NCBI RefSeq assembly: GCF_000729995.1
Contig: NZ_JNFG01000035.1
Location: forward strand, 1-64,000
Direction of reading: 5' to 3'
Length of the DNA: 64,000 nucleotides
From: Caballeronia sordidicola
GTDB lineage: Bacteria; Pseudomonadota; Gammaproteobacteria; Burkholderiales; Burkholderiaceae
Shown: one piece after another, positions 43,923 to 52,336 of the stretch
Layout of the letters: each line of letters opens with the position of its first letter
Position numbering within the stretch: position 1 is the stretch's first letter
Translations under genes and position numbers: made by a program
Notes under the pieces: generated by a model
What the model was told of the DNA's origin: nothing
The model's input: the letters and a program-made list of their open reading frames with translations, nothing else
The model's database searches: none

Positions 43923-45233
43923 TCACTCGCTGCTGGTCCACTCCACGTCGGCACCGACCGAGCGGAGGTTTTCAACAAAGCGCGGATGGGCACGGCGGAT
44001 CGGCAGTGCATTGATAATCTCCGAACGCCCCTTGATGCTCGCCGCGACCATCAGCAACGCGATCGCCACGCGAATGATGTACGGGCTTTCCACTTTCGCC
44101 GGACTCAAGGGCAGGCCGCCGAACGTGATCAGCCGATGCGGGTCCGAGAGAAACACGTGCGCGCCGAACTTCGATAGCTCGACCGACCATCCCATCGCGC
44201 CGTCGTAGACCTTGTTCCAGAACATGGCGCTGCCTTCGGCTTTGACGCCGAGCGCGATGAAGATGGGCAACAGGTCGACCGGCAAATACGGCCAGGGCGC
44301 GGCTTCCACCTTGGTCAGGATGTTCTGCGTGAACGGCCGGCGCACGCGCAACGGACCGTCCTGGAACGCGCGCGACCAGCCGTCCTTATGCTCCACGTTC
44401 ACGCCGAATTTCGCGAAGGTCCGGTCGATCAGCGGAAACTGGTCGGGCGCGGTATTCCTCACCGCGATGTTGCCGCCGGTGATCGCACCCAGCGCGAGGA
44501 AGGTCGCGATTTCGTGGAAGTCCTCGCTGAAACGAAACTCGCCGCCGCTGAGCTTGCGGCCGCCCGTGATGCCCGTTACGCTCAGGCGCGATGTGCCAAT
44601 GCCGTCGATTGGTACGCCGAGCATGGCGAGGAAACGACAAAACTCCTGCACATGCGGTTCCGATGCCGCGTTGACGAGCGTCGACGTACCGCTCGCCGCT
44701 GCCGCGCATAGCGCGAAATTCTCGGTGGTGGTGACCGACGCATAGTCGAGCCAGTGATGATTCGCGGTCATCTGTGAAGCGGTTCGCACGATGAGCGAGT
44801 CGGCCGTGCGCTCGACCTTCGCGCCAAAACGTTCGAATACCTCGACATGCGGATCGATTTCGCGAACCCCCAGCGTGCAGCCCTTGACGTCGTTTTCCAG
44901 CCGCGCCACGCCGAATCGCGCGAGCAAAGGCGGCACCAGCATGATGGAAGAGCGCATCTCCTCGGGCAGGTGATGCGCGACAGGATCGAAGGTGGTTGCG
45001 TGATGATGCAGCTCGAGGATGCCGGTGGAAAAGTCCATCGACACATTGCTGCCGAGCGTACGGAAAATCTCGAGGATCTTTTTGACGTCGGTGATTTCAG
45101 GTACACCGATGAGGCGCAGCGGCTGATCAGTCAGCAGCGTGGCACAGAGAATTGGGAGGACAGCGTTTTTATTGGCAGACGGCGTGATCTCCCCGCGTAG
45201 CGGGACGCCGCCATGTACGATCAGATTCGACAT
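43923..45233 (-). CDS. UDP-N-acetylglucosamine 1-carboxyvinyltransferase, MurA paralogue
   Basis: The 436-residue enzyme of the EPSP/MurA fold transfers enolpyruvate from PEP to UDP-GlcNAc, the first committed step of peptidoglycan synthesis. It keeps the substrate lysine region (SANKNAVLPIL, Lys22) and the fosfomycin-target cysteine with its arginine five residues on (KGCTLGVREID, Cys119, Arg124). The usual GGCAIGAR context is changed to KGCTLGVR, and other regions diverge from the housekeeping enzyme, which lies elsewhere in the murein locus of this group. It is probably a second MurA with a special role or substrate. The ATG at 45233 begins MSNLIVHGG, matching the family start. Confidence 0.85.
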   Translation of the reverse strand: MSNLIVHGGVPLRGEITPSANKNAVLPILCATLLTDQPLRLIGVPEITDVKKILEIFRTLGSNVSMDFSTGILELHHHATTFDPVAHHLPEEMRSSIMLVPPLLARFGVARLENDVKGCTLGVREIDPHVEVFERFGAKVERTADSLIVRTASQMTANHHWLDYASVTTTENFALCAAAASGTSTLVNAASEPHVQEFCRFLAMLGVPIDGIGTSRLSVTGITGGRKLSGGEFRFSEDFHEIATFLALGAITGGNIAVRNTAPDQFPLIDRTFAKFGVNVEHKDGWSRAFQDGPLRVRRPFTQNILTKVEAAPWPYLPVDLLPIFIALGVKAEGSAMFWNKVYDGAMGWSVELSKFGAHVFLSDPHRLITFGGLPLSPAKVESPYIIRVAIALLMVAASIKGRSEIINALPIRRAHPRFVENLRSVGADVEWTSSE

Positions 45234-45385
45234 GTTCGCAAAAGGCTCGTGGAAGAAGCGAAGGGACAATGATGCCACCGTGCGATGCGCACGGGCCAGA
45301 GATTGCGGTGGATTTCGCGTGGCGTCAGGGGGACGTATCAGCTACGCAACGTGACAAGCGCAGGCGCCTGCACTTATCCCTTGGC

Positions 45386-46135
45386 TCAGGCATCGATCGA
45401 TGGCTTGACGAGGCCTCGGCGCTCCAGGCGATTGCGAAGCAGCCCTGCGCCGGCAGCGCCGATGACCAGGCACGCGTAAAGCACCAGGAGATTGTGGCGC
45501 CATTCGTCCAGCGTGAGCGCATGCGCCTGGATCTTCGGATCAGGAGCAGGGAGATGGGCATGGGCCGCCTCTACCGTCCGGGTCATGTGCATGAAGCCGG
45601 CCGCCGACAGCAGCGGCAAACCAATCATCAATGCGAGCAGCGCGGGCTTCGCGCGGCGCATGAAATCGTGGTGGCGATAACGTAGCCAGAGTCCGAGGCA
45701 GCCGTGCACCCAGCCCGGCGCCAGCAGCGCAAGTTGCAAACCCTGCGTGCCGCTCGAAATCAGCGAAATCACTATTTTTTCGTAGTCCGGCTCGAAGCCG
45801 TAGAGCGAAGCGGCGAGGCGGGTTCCCACTGCATGCCGGATCAGCAGCAGAGGCAGGCTGAGTCCTGCCCAGAGACGAATCCATTCGGTGGCGGGCAGCA
45901 CCCAGTGGCGACGCCCGTAGAGTGTGCGCAAGGCCAGCGAAAAATGGAGCGCGGCCGCCCCGTAGAGCAGGATCGTACCGGGCGTGCTATGCCAGAGCCT
46001 GATGGCGAGCATCAGCCCGCGCCCCGCCAGATCCAATGACCAGATGCCGAGCGCATGATTGACCAGATGGAGGAACAAATAGGTCAGCAGCACCACGCCC
46101 GACCCAAGCTGCAGATGACGCGAAATCGGTTGCAT
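45386..46135 (-). CDS. Stand-alone SdhC/CyaC-type membrane anchor, probable heme protein
   Basis: The 249-residue integral membrane protein has about six hydrophobic helices. It resembles the N-terminal anchor of rhizobial CyaC-type adenylate cyclases, itself like succinate dehydrogenase cytochrome b subunits. Histidines that could ligate heme lie in or near helices: His23 and His27 (FLHLVNHALG), His64, His101 (IRHAVGTRLA) and His144 (WVHGCLGLW). No cyclase or ferredoxin domain follows; the gene ends with a short helix and a charged tail. It may be a redox sensor or electron-transfer anchor whose partner is encoded elsewhere. The second of two close ATGs is preferred because AGAGGA stands six bases before it. 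Confidence 0.72.
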   Translation of the reverse strand: MQPISRHLQLGSGVVLLTYLFLHLVNHALGIWSLDLAGRGLMLAIRLWHSTPGTILLYGAAALHFSLALRTLYGRRHWVLPATEWIRLWAGLSLPLLLIRHAVGTRLAASLYGFEPDYEKIVISLISSGTQGLQLALLAPGWVHGCLGLWLRYRHHDFMRRAKPALLALMIGLPLLSAAGFMHMTRTVEAAHAHLPAPDPKIQAHALTLDEWRHNLLVLYACLVIGAAGAGLLRNRLERRGLVKPSIDA

Positions 46136-46227
46136 CTCCATTCCTCTGACGTCGAACGTGGACGGGTACGTCGTACCTGAATGTCATTGCGTCCACGAGA
46201 CCTGACAACAAAACTGGCGGGCTGGCG

Positions 46228-46262
46228 GATTTATTCCCCGTGGACGACTTCGGGAATAAATC
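46228..46262. promoter_or_regulatory. Inverted repeat in the intergenic region before the membrane protein
   Basis: GATTTATTCCC and GGGAATAAATC form an 11-base perfect inverted repeat separated by 13 bases. It lies in the 316-base gap (46136-46451) that holds the promoters of the membrane-anchor gene (minus) and the small gene at 46452 (plus). An operator or RNA hairpin is possible. The rest of the gap is relatively A+T-rich, with nothing else recognised. Confidence 0.55.
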
Positions 46263-46451
46263 GTGCTCATCCATAGTTATATGAGTGCACGCCTGACGAT
46301 TTTATCCGGGACTTGAAGTTTCCCCTAAGCTCTCAGGTACGACGATTCCATGTATAAAAATCACCAGTTATGTTTGGCATGCCTAAATCGATGAACTGAG
46401 TGTTTTTCGTGAAGTGCCTGGCGCCGGTAGCTTTGGTGCAAGGAGGTTGAG

Positions 46452-46700
46452 ATGAATATCGCCGAAAAGTCCTTGCGTTACCTGGTTGAAAAATGGCTTG
46501 CGCCCACTTCGGCCATGGGGATTCACGTCATTCAATTCGGCCGCACGGGTTCCGCGAAAAGTCGCTACGTGCGTGTGGAAGCTTCGACGCCAAGCGGTTC
46601 TCACGCCATTTTCTTCTTTCGCCACGACGACGGCAGCTGGTCTGTGTTTCCTCCCGCTACCTCACGGCCGTCCATGACGAACTATCGCCTTGCCGCATAG
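46452..46700 (+). CDS. Unknown 82-residue protein
   Basis: An excellent ribosome site (AAGGAGG, six bases before ATG) precedes a frame for a small basic protein with KSLRYLVEKWLAP and RYVRVEASTPSGSHAIFFFRHDDGSWSVFPP, the latter looking like a compact beta-sheet domain. There is no signal peptide or membrane segment. I do not recognise the family. It stands alone between the divergent inverted-repeat region and the convergent MFS gene. Confidence 0.7.
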   Translation: MNIAEKSLRYLVEKWLAPTSAMGIHVIQFGRTGSAKSRYVRVEASTPSGSHAIFFFRHDDGSWSVFPPATSRPSMTNYRLAA

Positions 46701-46722
46701 CGGATCCGGCCACCCGGATGCA

Positions 46723-47967
46723 TCACTTGCGCGAGCCTACCGGGCTGAACCAATAAGCGATCGCGCCGACAACGAGCGGCACCGCCGTCACAACAAACAA
46801 CCTCGAGTAAAGGTCCGCATTCGATACGCCCATCATGCGTGCTTCCTGTGCGATCAAGCCAAAGATGCTGCTTGCCAGCGCCACGCCCAAAAATACGAGG
46901 CTGTTCAGCAAGCCCAGGCCAAGCCCCAATTTTCCCGGCGCAATGATCGCCCGCGCTTGAGACATGACCAGCGGATGAATGCAGCCCACGGACAACAACA
47001 GGCAGATCGCGGCAACGCTGATGACCGGGCTTCGCTGCGGCATGGCCGCGAGCAAGAGCGCCGCCAGAACGCCTGCCGCTTGCCAGCCAAGCGACAACGA
47101 CTTGGGAGACCATCGCCGGACGAGAAACGGAATGCAGAACGATGCGCCTATGCCCGCGATACTCATGACGGTCATCGCATTGCCGCGCGCCAGGATGTCG
47201 AAGCCGAATACGTCGGCCAGATACGGTCCGCCCCAGGAAGTGCGAAATGTTCCGCCCACCGACATCGCCAGGCAAACCGGCATCAACGTCCATAAGCCGC
47301 CGCGCGTGCGGGCGGGAGACATCGCCCGCACGGACGATGCTTGCGATTGCGGGGCATCACACAAAGGTTTTTCGTCTCGCCGGCGTACGAAGAAAATGAC
47401 GCCGAGCGTCGCCAGCAACATCATCATGGCCGACAACGCCATGACCGGACGCCAGCCAAAATTTGCTGTTGCCCAGCTTAGCGGGAACGCCGCGAGCAGT
47501 CCTCCGGACATGCCAATTGCGCTGGCGGTGGTTATCGAGCGCACATCGCGCGGCCCCACGCCGTGACGGAGAACGTAGTTGAGCAGTCCCATGAAGACTG
47601 GCGCGCAACCGATTCCGATTCCCGCCTGCGCGATGATCGCGAGGCGCGGGTCGGTCGTGACCGACACGACCCCGGCGCTCAGCGTGCCCACGCTCATCAG
47701 GACCGCCGTGGGATAACGCACGCCATACCGGTCGAACATCAATCCAACCGGAATCTGTGCCAGGGCAAAGACCAGAAAGAACGCTCCGGAGAACCAGCCG
47801 AACATCTGCGGAGTGAAATGGAAATCCCCGATGAGCTGCGTCGAAATCACAGCCACATAGCTGCGGAAAAACTGGCTGAGTACATAACTGAATGTCAGCG
47901 CCCACAAACCGTAATCGGTTGATCGCACGGACGTGGAGGCACGCGGAGTTCCTGAAATATCGGTCAT
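46723..47967 (-). CDS. MFS transporter
   Basis: The 414-residue protein has about twelve membrane helices and the MFS signature GLMFDRYGVRYPTAVLM between helices 2 and 3. The segments SQFFRSYVAVISTQLIGDFHFTPQMFGWFSGAFFLVFALAQ and YVLRHGVGPRDVRSITTASAIGMSGGLLAAFPL resemble organic-anion or nitrate/nitrite-type MFS proteins. Substrate unknown. ATG 47967 is taken since it follows the AraC gene's stop within five bases, pointing to one AraC-MFS transcript; the ribosome site is weak. Confidence 0.88.
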   Translation of the reverse strand: MTDISGTPRASTSVRSTDYGLWALTFSYVLSQFFRSYVAVISTQLIGDFHFTPQMFGWFSGAFFLVFALAQIPVGLMFDRYGVRYPTAVLMSVGTLSAGVVSVTTDPRLAIIAQAGIGIGCAPVFMGLLNYVLRHGVGPRDVRSITTASAIGMSGGLLAAFPLSWATANFGWRPVMALSAMMMLLATLGVIFFVRRRDEKPLCDAPQSQASSVRAMSPARTRGGLWTLMPVCLAMSVGGTFRTSWGGPYLADVFGFDILARGNAMTVMSIAGIGASFCIPFLVRRWSPKSLSLGWQAAGVLAALLLAAMPQRSPVISVAAICLLLSVGCIHPLVMSQARAIIAPGKLGLGLGLLNSLVFLGVALASSIFGLIAQEARMMGVSNADLYSRLFVVTAVPLVVGAIAYWFSPVGSRK

Positions 47968-47971
47968 CGAC

Positions 47972-48913
47972 TCATCGTGAAATTTTTTGTGTTGTGCTCG
48001 TTGTACGTGCCGAAGCTGGCGCAGCGAGTTGAATCGTCTGCCCACCGTCCTTCACAAGCTCGCGCGGGGTCAGTCCAAGCAGCCGGTTCATCCAGTGCGC
48101 CATGTGGCTTTGATGCGAAAAGCCCGTTTCCAGCGCCACCTGGCTGGTGCTGAGCTTGCCTTGCAATAGCAAGACCTTCGCGCGTTCGACGCGTCGCTGC
48201 ACGACGTATCGATGCACCGGCATGCCGAGCGTCTCGCGAAACAGCACCTTGAAATGCGGCACGCTAAGCTGGGCCAACGCGGCAAGTTCGTCGAGCGTCA
48301 GGCGCTGGTCCAGATTGCTTTCGATGAAGTCAGTCACTCTTGTAGCCGTTCGCGGCGCTAGCGTACGCCCGCGGCCTTCGAGCGTGGCGATGCCGCCGCC
48401 GCTGTCGATCAGCCTGACCACCATTGCTGTGCAAAGACTCTCTGCATAGAGCGGATCGGACGCATCGCCGGCTTCCAGTTCCGCCTGCAGCGCCCACGCC
48501 AGATGCTGAAAACGCGGATCGCGCATCTGGAGTTGCGGACGGATCCCGGCTTCGCATGATTTCAGTTCGAGCTGCTCGAGCGTCTTGCGCGTGAACGACT
48601 CGCTGATCCAGATGCTGAGGATCGTGCAATCCGCTTCGTCGGTCCATTGGCCGTTGAGTCCCGCGGGGATCACGTCGGCGTCGCCATGCGCCTGAACACG
48701 TGCATAGCGACGTTGCTCGCACAAGCAGCGAGCCATCACCGGCGGGCCGACATGCACGCCGATGCGGTGATGCGGCATGGCCGGAATCCGGTGCGTGCCC
48801 GCCGAAATACCGAGCAGTGCCGCACCGAAGCCGTTCCAGCCTCGACCGCTGCTGGAGCGCAAATTGACGCGGGAGCCCGAAAGTGGCATGGGCAATGGTG
48901 TCACGGCATTCAT
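47972..48913 (-). CDS. AraC-family transcriptional regulator
   Basis: The 313-residue protein ends with the AraC double helix-turn-helix: LDQRLTLDELAALAQLSVPHFKVLFRETLGMPVHRYVVQRRVERAKVLLLQGKLSTSQVALETGFSHQSHMAHWMNRLLGLTPRELV. The N-terminal domain (HRIGVHVGPPVMARCLCEQRRYARVQAHGDADVIPAGLNGQW) looks like a cupin effector-binding part. GAGGA precedes the ATG at 48913. It lies directly upstream of the MFS gene and divergent from the NmrA-like gene, so it may control both. Confidence 0.9.
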   Translation of the reverse strand: MNAVTPLPMPLSGSRVNLRSSSGRGWNGFGAALLGISAGTHRIPAMPHHRIGVHVGPPVMARCLCEQRRYARVQAHGDADVIPAGLNGQWTDEADCTILSIWISESFTRKTLEQLELKSCEAGIRPQLQMRDPRFQHLAWALQAELEAGDASDPLYAESLCTAMVVRLIDSGGGIATLEGRGRTLAPRTATRVTDFIESNLDQRLTLDELAALAQLSVPHFKVLFRETLGMPVHRYVVQRRVERAKVLLLQGKLSTSQVALETGFSHQSHMAHWMNRLLGLTPRELVKDGGQTIQLAAPASARTTSTTQKISR

Positions 48914-49123
48914 GGCAGGTCCTCGCTGAGCTCGGCAAGCGAGCATTGTGCTGGGTTTTCCGCCAATTTGCTCGATGTCGTTACGGGTGACACCCTGAAC
49001 CTGATCGTCTGCGGCGGTGCCGCAAGACGATCATCCGTATCTGCGCAGGTTGATCCTTCCCTGCGCGCCCGGAACGTTCAACCTCCCTACGATGACGACA
49101 TCCATTCCAACAAGGAGTCGAAT

Positions 49124-50005
49124 GTGTTCGTGATATTCGGAGCATCAGGCAAAGTAGGGCGCGTGAGCGCTGCATCGCTTCGCAATGCGGGGCATGCGGT
49201 CAGAGCCGTGGTACGAAACGAAGCCCAGGGCGAGCAGCTTGCGAGGATGGGCTGCGAGATCGTGCTCGCCGATCTGCTGAACCCGGCATCGGTGGCAAGT
49301 GCGATAGAAGGCGCGGATGCAGTACAGATCCTGTGCCCTGTCCCGATCGGTGACGCACATCCCGGCGGCACGATGCATCGCATGATTGAAGTTGCAGCCG
49401 ATGCATTGCGCGCCAATCCACCATCCCATGTACTGGCGCTGTCCGACTATGGCGCGGAACTGGATCACGGTACGGGCATCACCTTGCTCTTTCATGCCCT
49501 CGAAAAGCAGTTGCAAACAGCGGTGCAACACCTGACATTGTTGCGCGCGGCGGAACATATGCAGAACTGGGCACGTGTGATACCCGTCGCGCTCGCAACG
49601 GGTAAGTTGCCGAGCTTGCATCATCCGCTGACCAAGCGCTTTCCGACGGTGGCGGCGCAGGACGTTGGGCTGTTGGCGGCAGAGTTGTTGCTGGGGGAGT
49701 CGCGCGGGATAGTCAGCATTGAAGGTCCGCGGCGAATCGCGGCGCTCGATGTCGCCCGTGCGCTAAGCGAGGTGAGCAGGCGCGAGGTCAGTGCGCATGA
49801 AGTGCCGCGCGACGAATGGCCTGCCATGCTGCTGCGCGCCGGCCTTGGCGCGGACCATGCACAGCTCATTGTCGATCTCTACGATACGCACAACGCGGGC
49901 CGCATCGACGTGGAAGAGGGAATAGGCGAACGGCGTTTCGGTACGACCGAGTTCCCAGAGGTCCTGGCCTCGATGCTGCCGCACGCCGCAACGGTGGCCA
50001 ACTGA
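49124..50005 (+). CDS. NmrA-like NAD(P)-binding protein
   Basis: The 293-residue atypical SDR starts at GTG with AAGGAG six bases ahead. It opens with the dinucleotide motif VIFGASGKVGRVSAASL and keeps VRAVVRNEAQGEQLARMGCEIVLADLLNP and the SDYGAEL region of NmrA/QOR-type proteins. These bind NAD(P) and act either as reductases or as redox sensors. The classical YxxxK is not clearly kept, supporting the NmrA group. It is divergent from the AraC gene across about 210 bases and adjoins a 59-residue membrane protein. Confidence 0.85.
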   Translation: MFVIFGASGKVGRVSAASLRNAGHAVRAVVRNEAQGEQLARMGCEIVLADLLNPASVASAIEGADAVQILCPVPIGDAHPGGTMHRMIEVAADALRANPPSHVLALSDYGAELDHGTGITLLFHALEKQLQTAVQHLTLLRAAEHMQNWARVIPVALATGKLPSLHHPLTKRFPTVAAQDVGLLAAELLLGESRGIVSIEGPRRIAALDVARALSEVSRREVSAHEVPRDEWPAMLLRAGLGADHAQLIVDLYDTHNAGRIDVEEGIGERRFGTTEFPEVLASMLPHAATVAN

Positions 50006-50185
50006 ATGCGCAACTCGACGCAGCAGAAAGCGGTGCACTCCTCGCGTTCGCCGACCTATGCGAGCCGCGCTACGCGAGTGTGGCTTGCGGTCATCATCGG
50101 CCTGGCGGGAGTGGTGGGCGGCTATCACTTTCAGCGCATGTTAAGCGCTCTCCCTGACAGCAACGACGACTTCATTTTCTTCTAA
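50006..50185 (+). CDS. 59-residue single-pass membrane protein
   Basis: The ATG follows the stop of the NmrA-like gene directly (TGAATG), and the frame runs 60 codons to TAA. The product has a basic N-terminus (about 25 residues) and one hydrophobic helix (WLAVIIGLAGVVGGYHF). A short acidic C-terminus follows, ending in FIFF. No separate ribosome site is obvious, so translation would depend on coupling. Whether it is made is uncertain; it is not a shadow of another gene. Confidence 0.5.
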   Translation: MRNSTQQKAVHSSRSPTYASRATRVWLAVIIGLAGVVGGYHFQRMLSALPDSNDDFIFF

Positions 50186-50209
50186 TCATCCGAAGTCGCC
50201 AGGCTACCC

Positions 50210-52294
50210 TCACAGGTCCAGTACGACGGCTGACGCTTCGCCCGAACCTATCCTCGCGGGTATTGCGCTGCATATCAACGCGTGTCCCGCCGGGATCTCT
50301 GCCTCGCACGGTGCGGGGTATGTCACGTCCCCCGACAACACGCGCGTGGCGCAAGTACCGCACACGCCGGACCGGCAATTCGATGCAGCCGACACGCCGT
50401 TCGCCTCTGCAAAATCCAGCAGGCTTCCGTCTTCCGGCGACCATTGCGCGTCGCGATGCGTACGCATGAAGACTACCTTCGATGACCGCTCGGGGTCGCG
50501 AGGAGCAACAGGCTTAGCGACAGCCAACGCCCGCACAGCGCTTTCTGTCCGCTTGACACTCGCCGGTCCGAACGCCTCGAAGCGAATCCGGTCGTCGGCA
50601 ATGTTGAGTGCACGCAAGCCGCTGTACATGTCCTGCATGAATGCGCCGGGACCGCAGAGGTAAAAATCGTAATCGCCAAACGGCAACACGCTCTTGAGAT
50701 ACGCAATATCGACACGCCCTACGGGACCTGCCTCAGCCTGGCTGTCGCGCAGATACACCGAGAGGTTTGAGTGCGCTTGCTCAGCAGCCTTGAGTTCGTC
50801 AGCGAACGGGTGTTCTCCGGACCGCCGGGCACCATGGATAAAATAAATGTGCTCAGGCTGTGCGCGCCCGCTCGTGTCGGTGAGCAAGCTGTTCAACATG
50901 GCGACCATTGGCGTAATGCCTATGCCGGCAGACAGCAACACAACCGCGCGGCTACTCGTGCGGTCGAGTACGAAAGCCCCGCCCGGCGCCTTGGCCTCGA
51001 TCTGCATTCCTGCCTTGACGTTCTCGTGCAGCCACGTCGACGCCACGCCCTCGCGCTTTACGGTGATCCGATAGCGCCGGCCTTGATGGGCATCGGAGAG
51101 GGTATAGGTTCTGATCAAGGGTGCTTCGAGCCCTGCACGGTGCAACCGGATCGGCAGGAACTGGCCGGGTTCGTATGCGGGGAGCGCCGATCCATCAGCG
51201 GCTTCAAAATAGAACGACCGCACGCCGGGGGCTTCGTCGCGAACGTCGGAGACCTTCAATTTGCGCCACGCGCTTGCGACTGCCGGCGTAGCCTCTTGCG
51301 CTTTCCAGCTACCAAGGTTCGCCAGTTGCGGCGCGTATTGCACAGAAGACCAGCGCATGGGCAACGCACCCGGAGTCCGACGCACCTCACGCACATGCCA
51401 GCGGATCAGGCGCTCGGCGCCATCGAATGAATCGAGTTCCGCGCCCTCCCAAATGATCTCGGCATCCACGGCAAGATACAGCAGATCCCCACTGTCGAAG
51501 TCGATCACGAGCAACCCGGCGCGCGGATCCTGCATCAGGTTGCCGATGGTATTGAAGAACAGGTTGCCGCTGAAATCGGGTGTGGTCAGCGTGTCGTCTT
51601 CATCGATGCGAATAAAGCCCGGCGCGCCGCCGCGATGCGATACATCTGCGCCCCGTCCCATGCCCGCTTCGCTCGAAGTGTTTGCAGTGGCGACAAAGAA
51701 CGTATCGGCCCGCGCAAGCAGCGCGCGGTCGGCATCGCTCAGACGATTCGAAACCAGCGGCGCCGCTGCCGACCCTTCTTCCACATGGAACTCGACCGGC
51801 GTACGGCTCTGGATGTACTTGGCGCAGTTCCCGAAGCTCTGGCTTACGGCAACGGTGATCGCCTGATCGTCGATGGCGGTGACTACACCGTTCACACGAT
51901 TGCGACGGCGAGTAGCGGGCTGAATGCCAAGACCGCCCACGACCGATCCGACCTGCCACGTGGCCCCAATCGGATCACCTGCCAGACTCCGTCCGGCAAT
52001 ACGCAGCGTGCGTTCATCCGGCGTCGAGATAAATCCCGGCGCACCAACCCGCAGCGTAGCCCACGGTTGCCCCGTCTCATCGACTCCACCGAGCACCATG
52101 AACGGCTGCTCCGCAAAGAACCGGCGATGCTGATCGGGCATGTAGTCGCGAATCCCGCGACGCGCGTCGACGTCCATCCGCTCGCGCACGCCCGCACGTT
52201 CCTGCGCGGCGAGTTCACCGGCATGGAACGGCGATTCCGCTGCACGCCAGCCCGAAGGCGGCGCGGTAACACGGGCGGGTTCAAGAGCGGACAT
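50210..52294 (-). CDS. PNPOx-like / ferredoxin-reductase / 2Fe-2S fusion flavoprotein
   Basis: The 694-residue protein joins three parts. Residues about 30-330 are a pyridoxamine-5-phosphate-oxidase-like flavin fold (MVLGGVDETGQPWATLRVG, GNLFFNTIGNLMQDPRAGLLVIDF). Residues about 345-590 are a ferredoxin-NADP reductase unit (YEPGQFLPIRL, RTYTLSDA, LLSAGIGITPMVAML, YLCGPGAFMQDM). The C-terminus is a plant-type ferredoxin with the cluster motif CRSGVCGTC and a fourth cysteine further on. Electrons should pass from NAD(P)H via flavin and iron-sulfur centre to the N-terminal flavin or a partner. It is preceded by a GST gene on the same strand. The substrate is unknown. Confidence 0.9.
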   Translation of the reverse strand: MSALEPARVTAPPSGWRAAESPFHAGELAAQERAGVRERMDVDARRGIRDYMPDQHRRFFAEQPFMVLGGVDETGQPWATLRVGAPGFISTPDERTLRIAGRSLAGDPIGATWQVGSVVGGLGIQPATRRRNRVNGVVTAIDDQAITVAVSQSFGNCAKYIQSRTPVEFHVEEGSAAAPLVSNRLSDADRALLARADTFFVATANTSSEAGMGRGADVSHRGGAPGFIRIDEDDTLTTPDFSGNLFFNTIGNLMQDPRAGLLVIDFDSGDLLYLAVDAEIIWEGAELDSFDGAERLIRWHVREVRRTPGALPMRWSSVQYAPQLANLGSWKAQEATPAVASAWRKLKVSDVRDEAPGVRSFYFEAADGSALPAYEPGQFLPIRLHRAGLEAPLIRTYTLSDAHQGRRYRITVKREGVASTWLHENVKAGMQIEAKAPGGAFVLDRTSSRAVVLLSAGIGITPMVAMLNSLLTDTSGRAQPEHIYFIHGARRSGEHPFADELKAAEQAHSNLSVYLRDSQAEAGPVGRVDIAYLKSVLPFGDYDFYLCGPGAFMQDMYSGLRALNIADDRIRFEAFGPASVKRTESAVRALAVAKPVAPRDPERSSKVVFMRTHRDAQWSPEDGSLLDFAEANGVSAASNCRSGVCGTCATRVLSGDVTYPAPCEAEIPAGHALICSAIPARIGSGEASAVVLDL

Positions 52295-52336
52295 GATGGT
52301 CTCGGTATAGGAGAGTGGTGTATGCCGTTTTAAATA

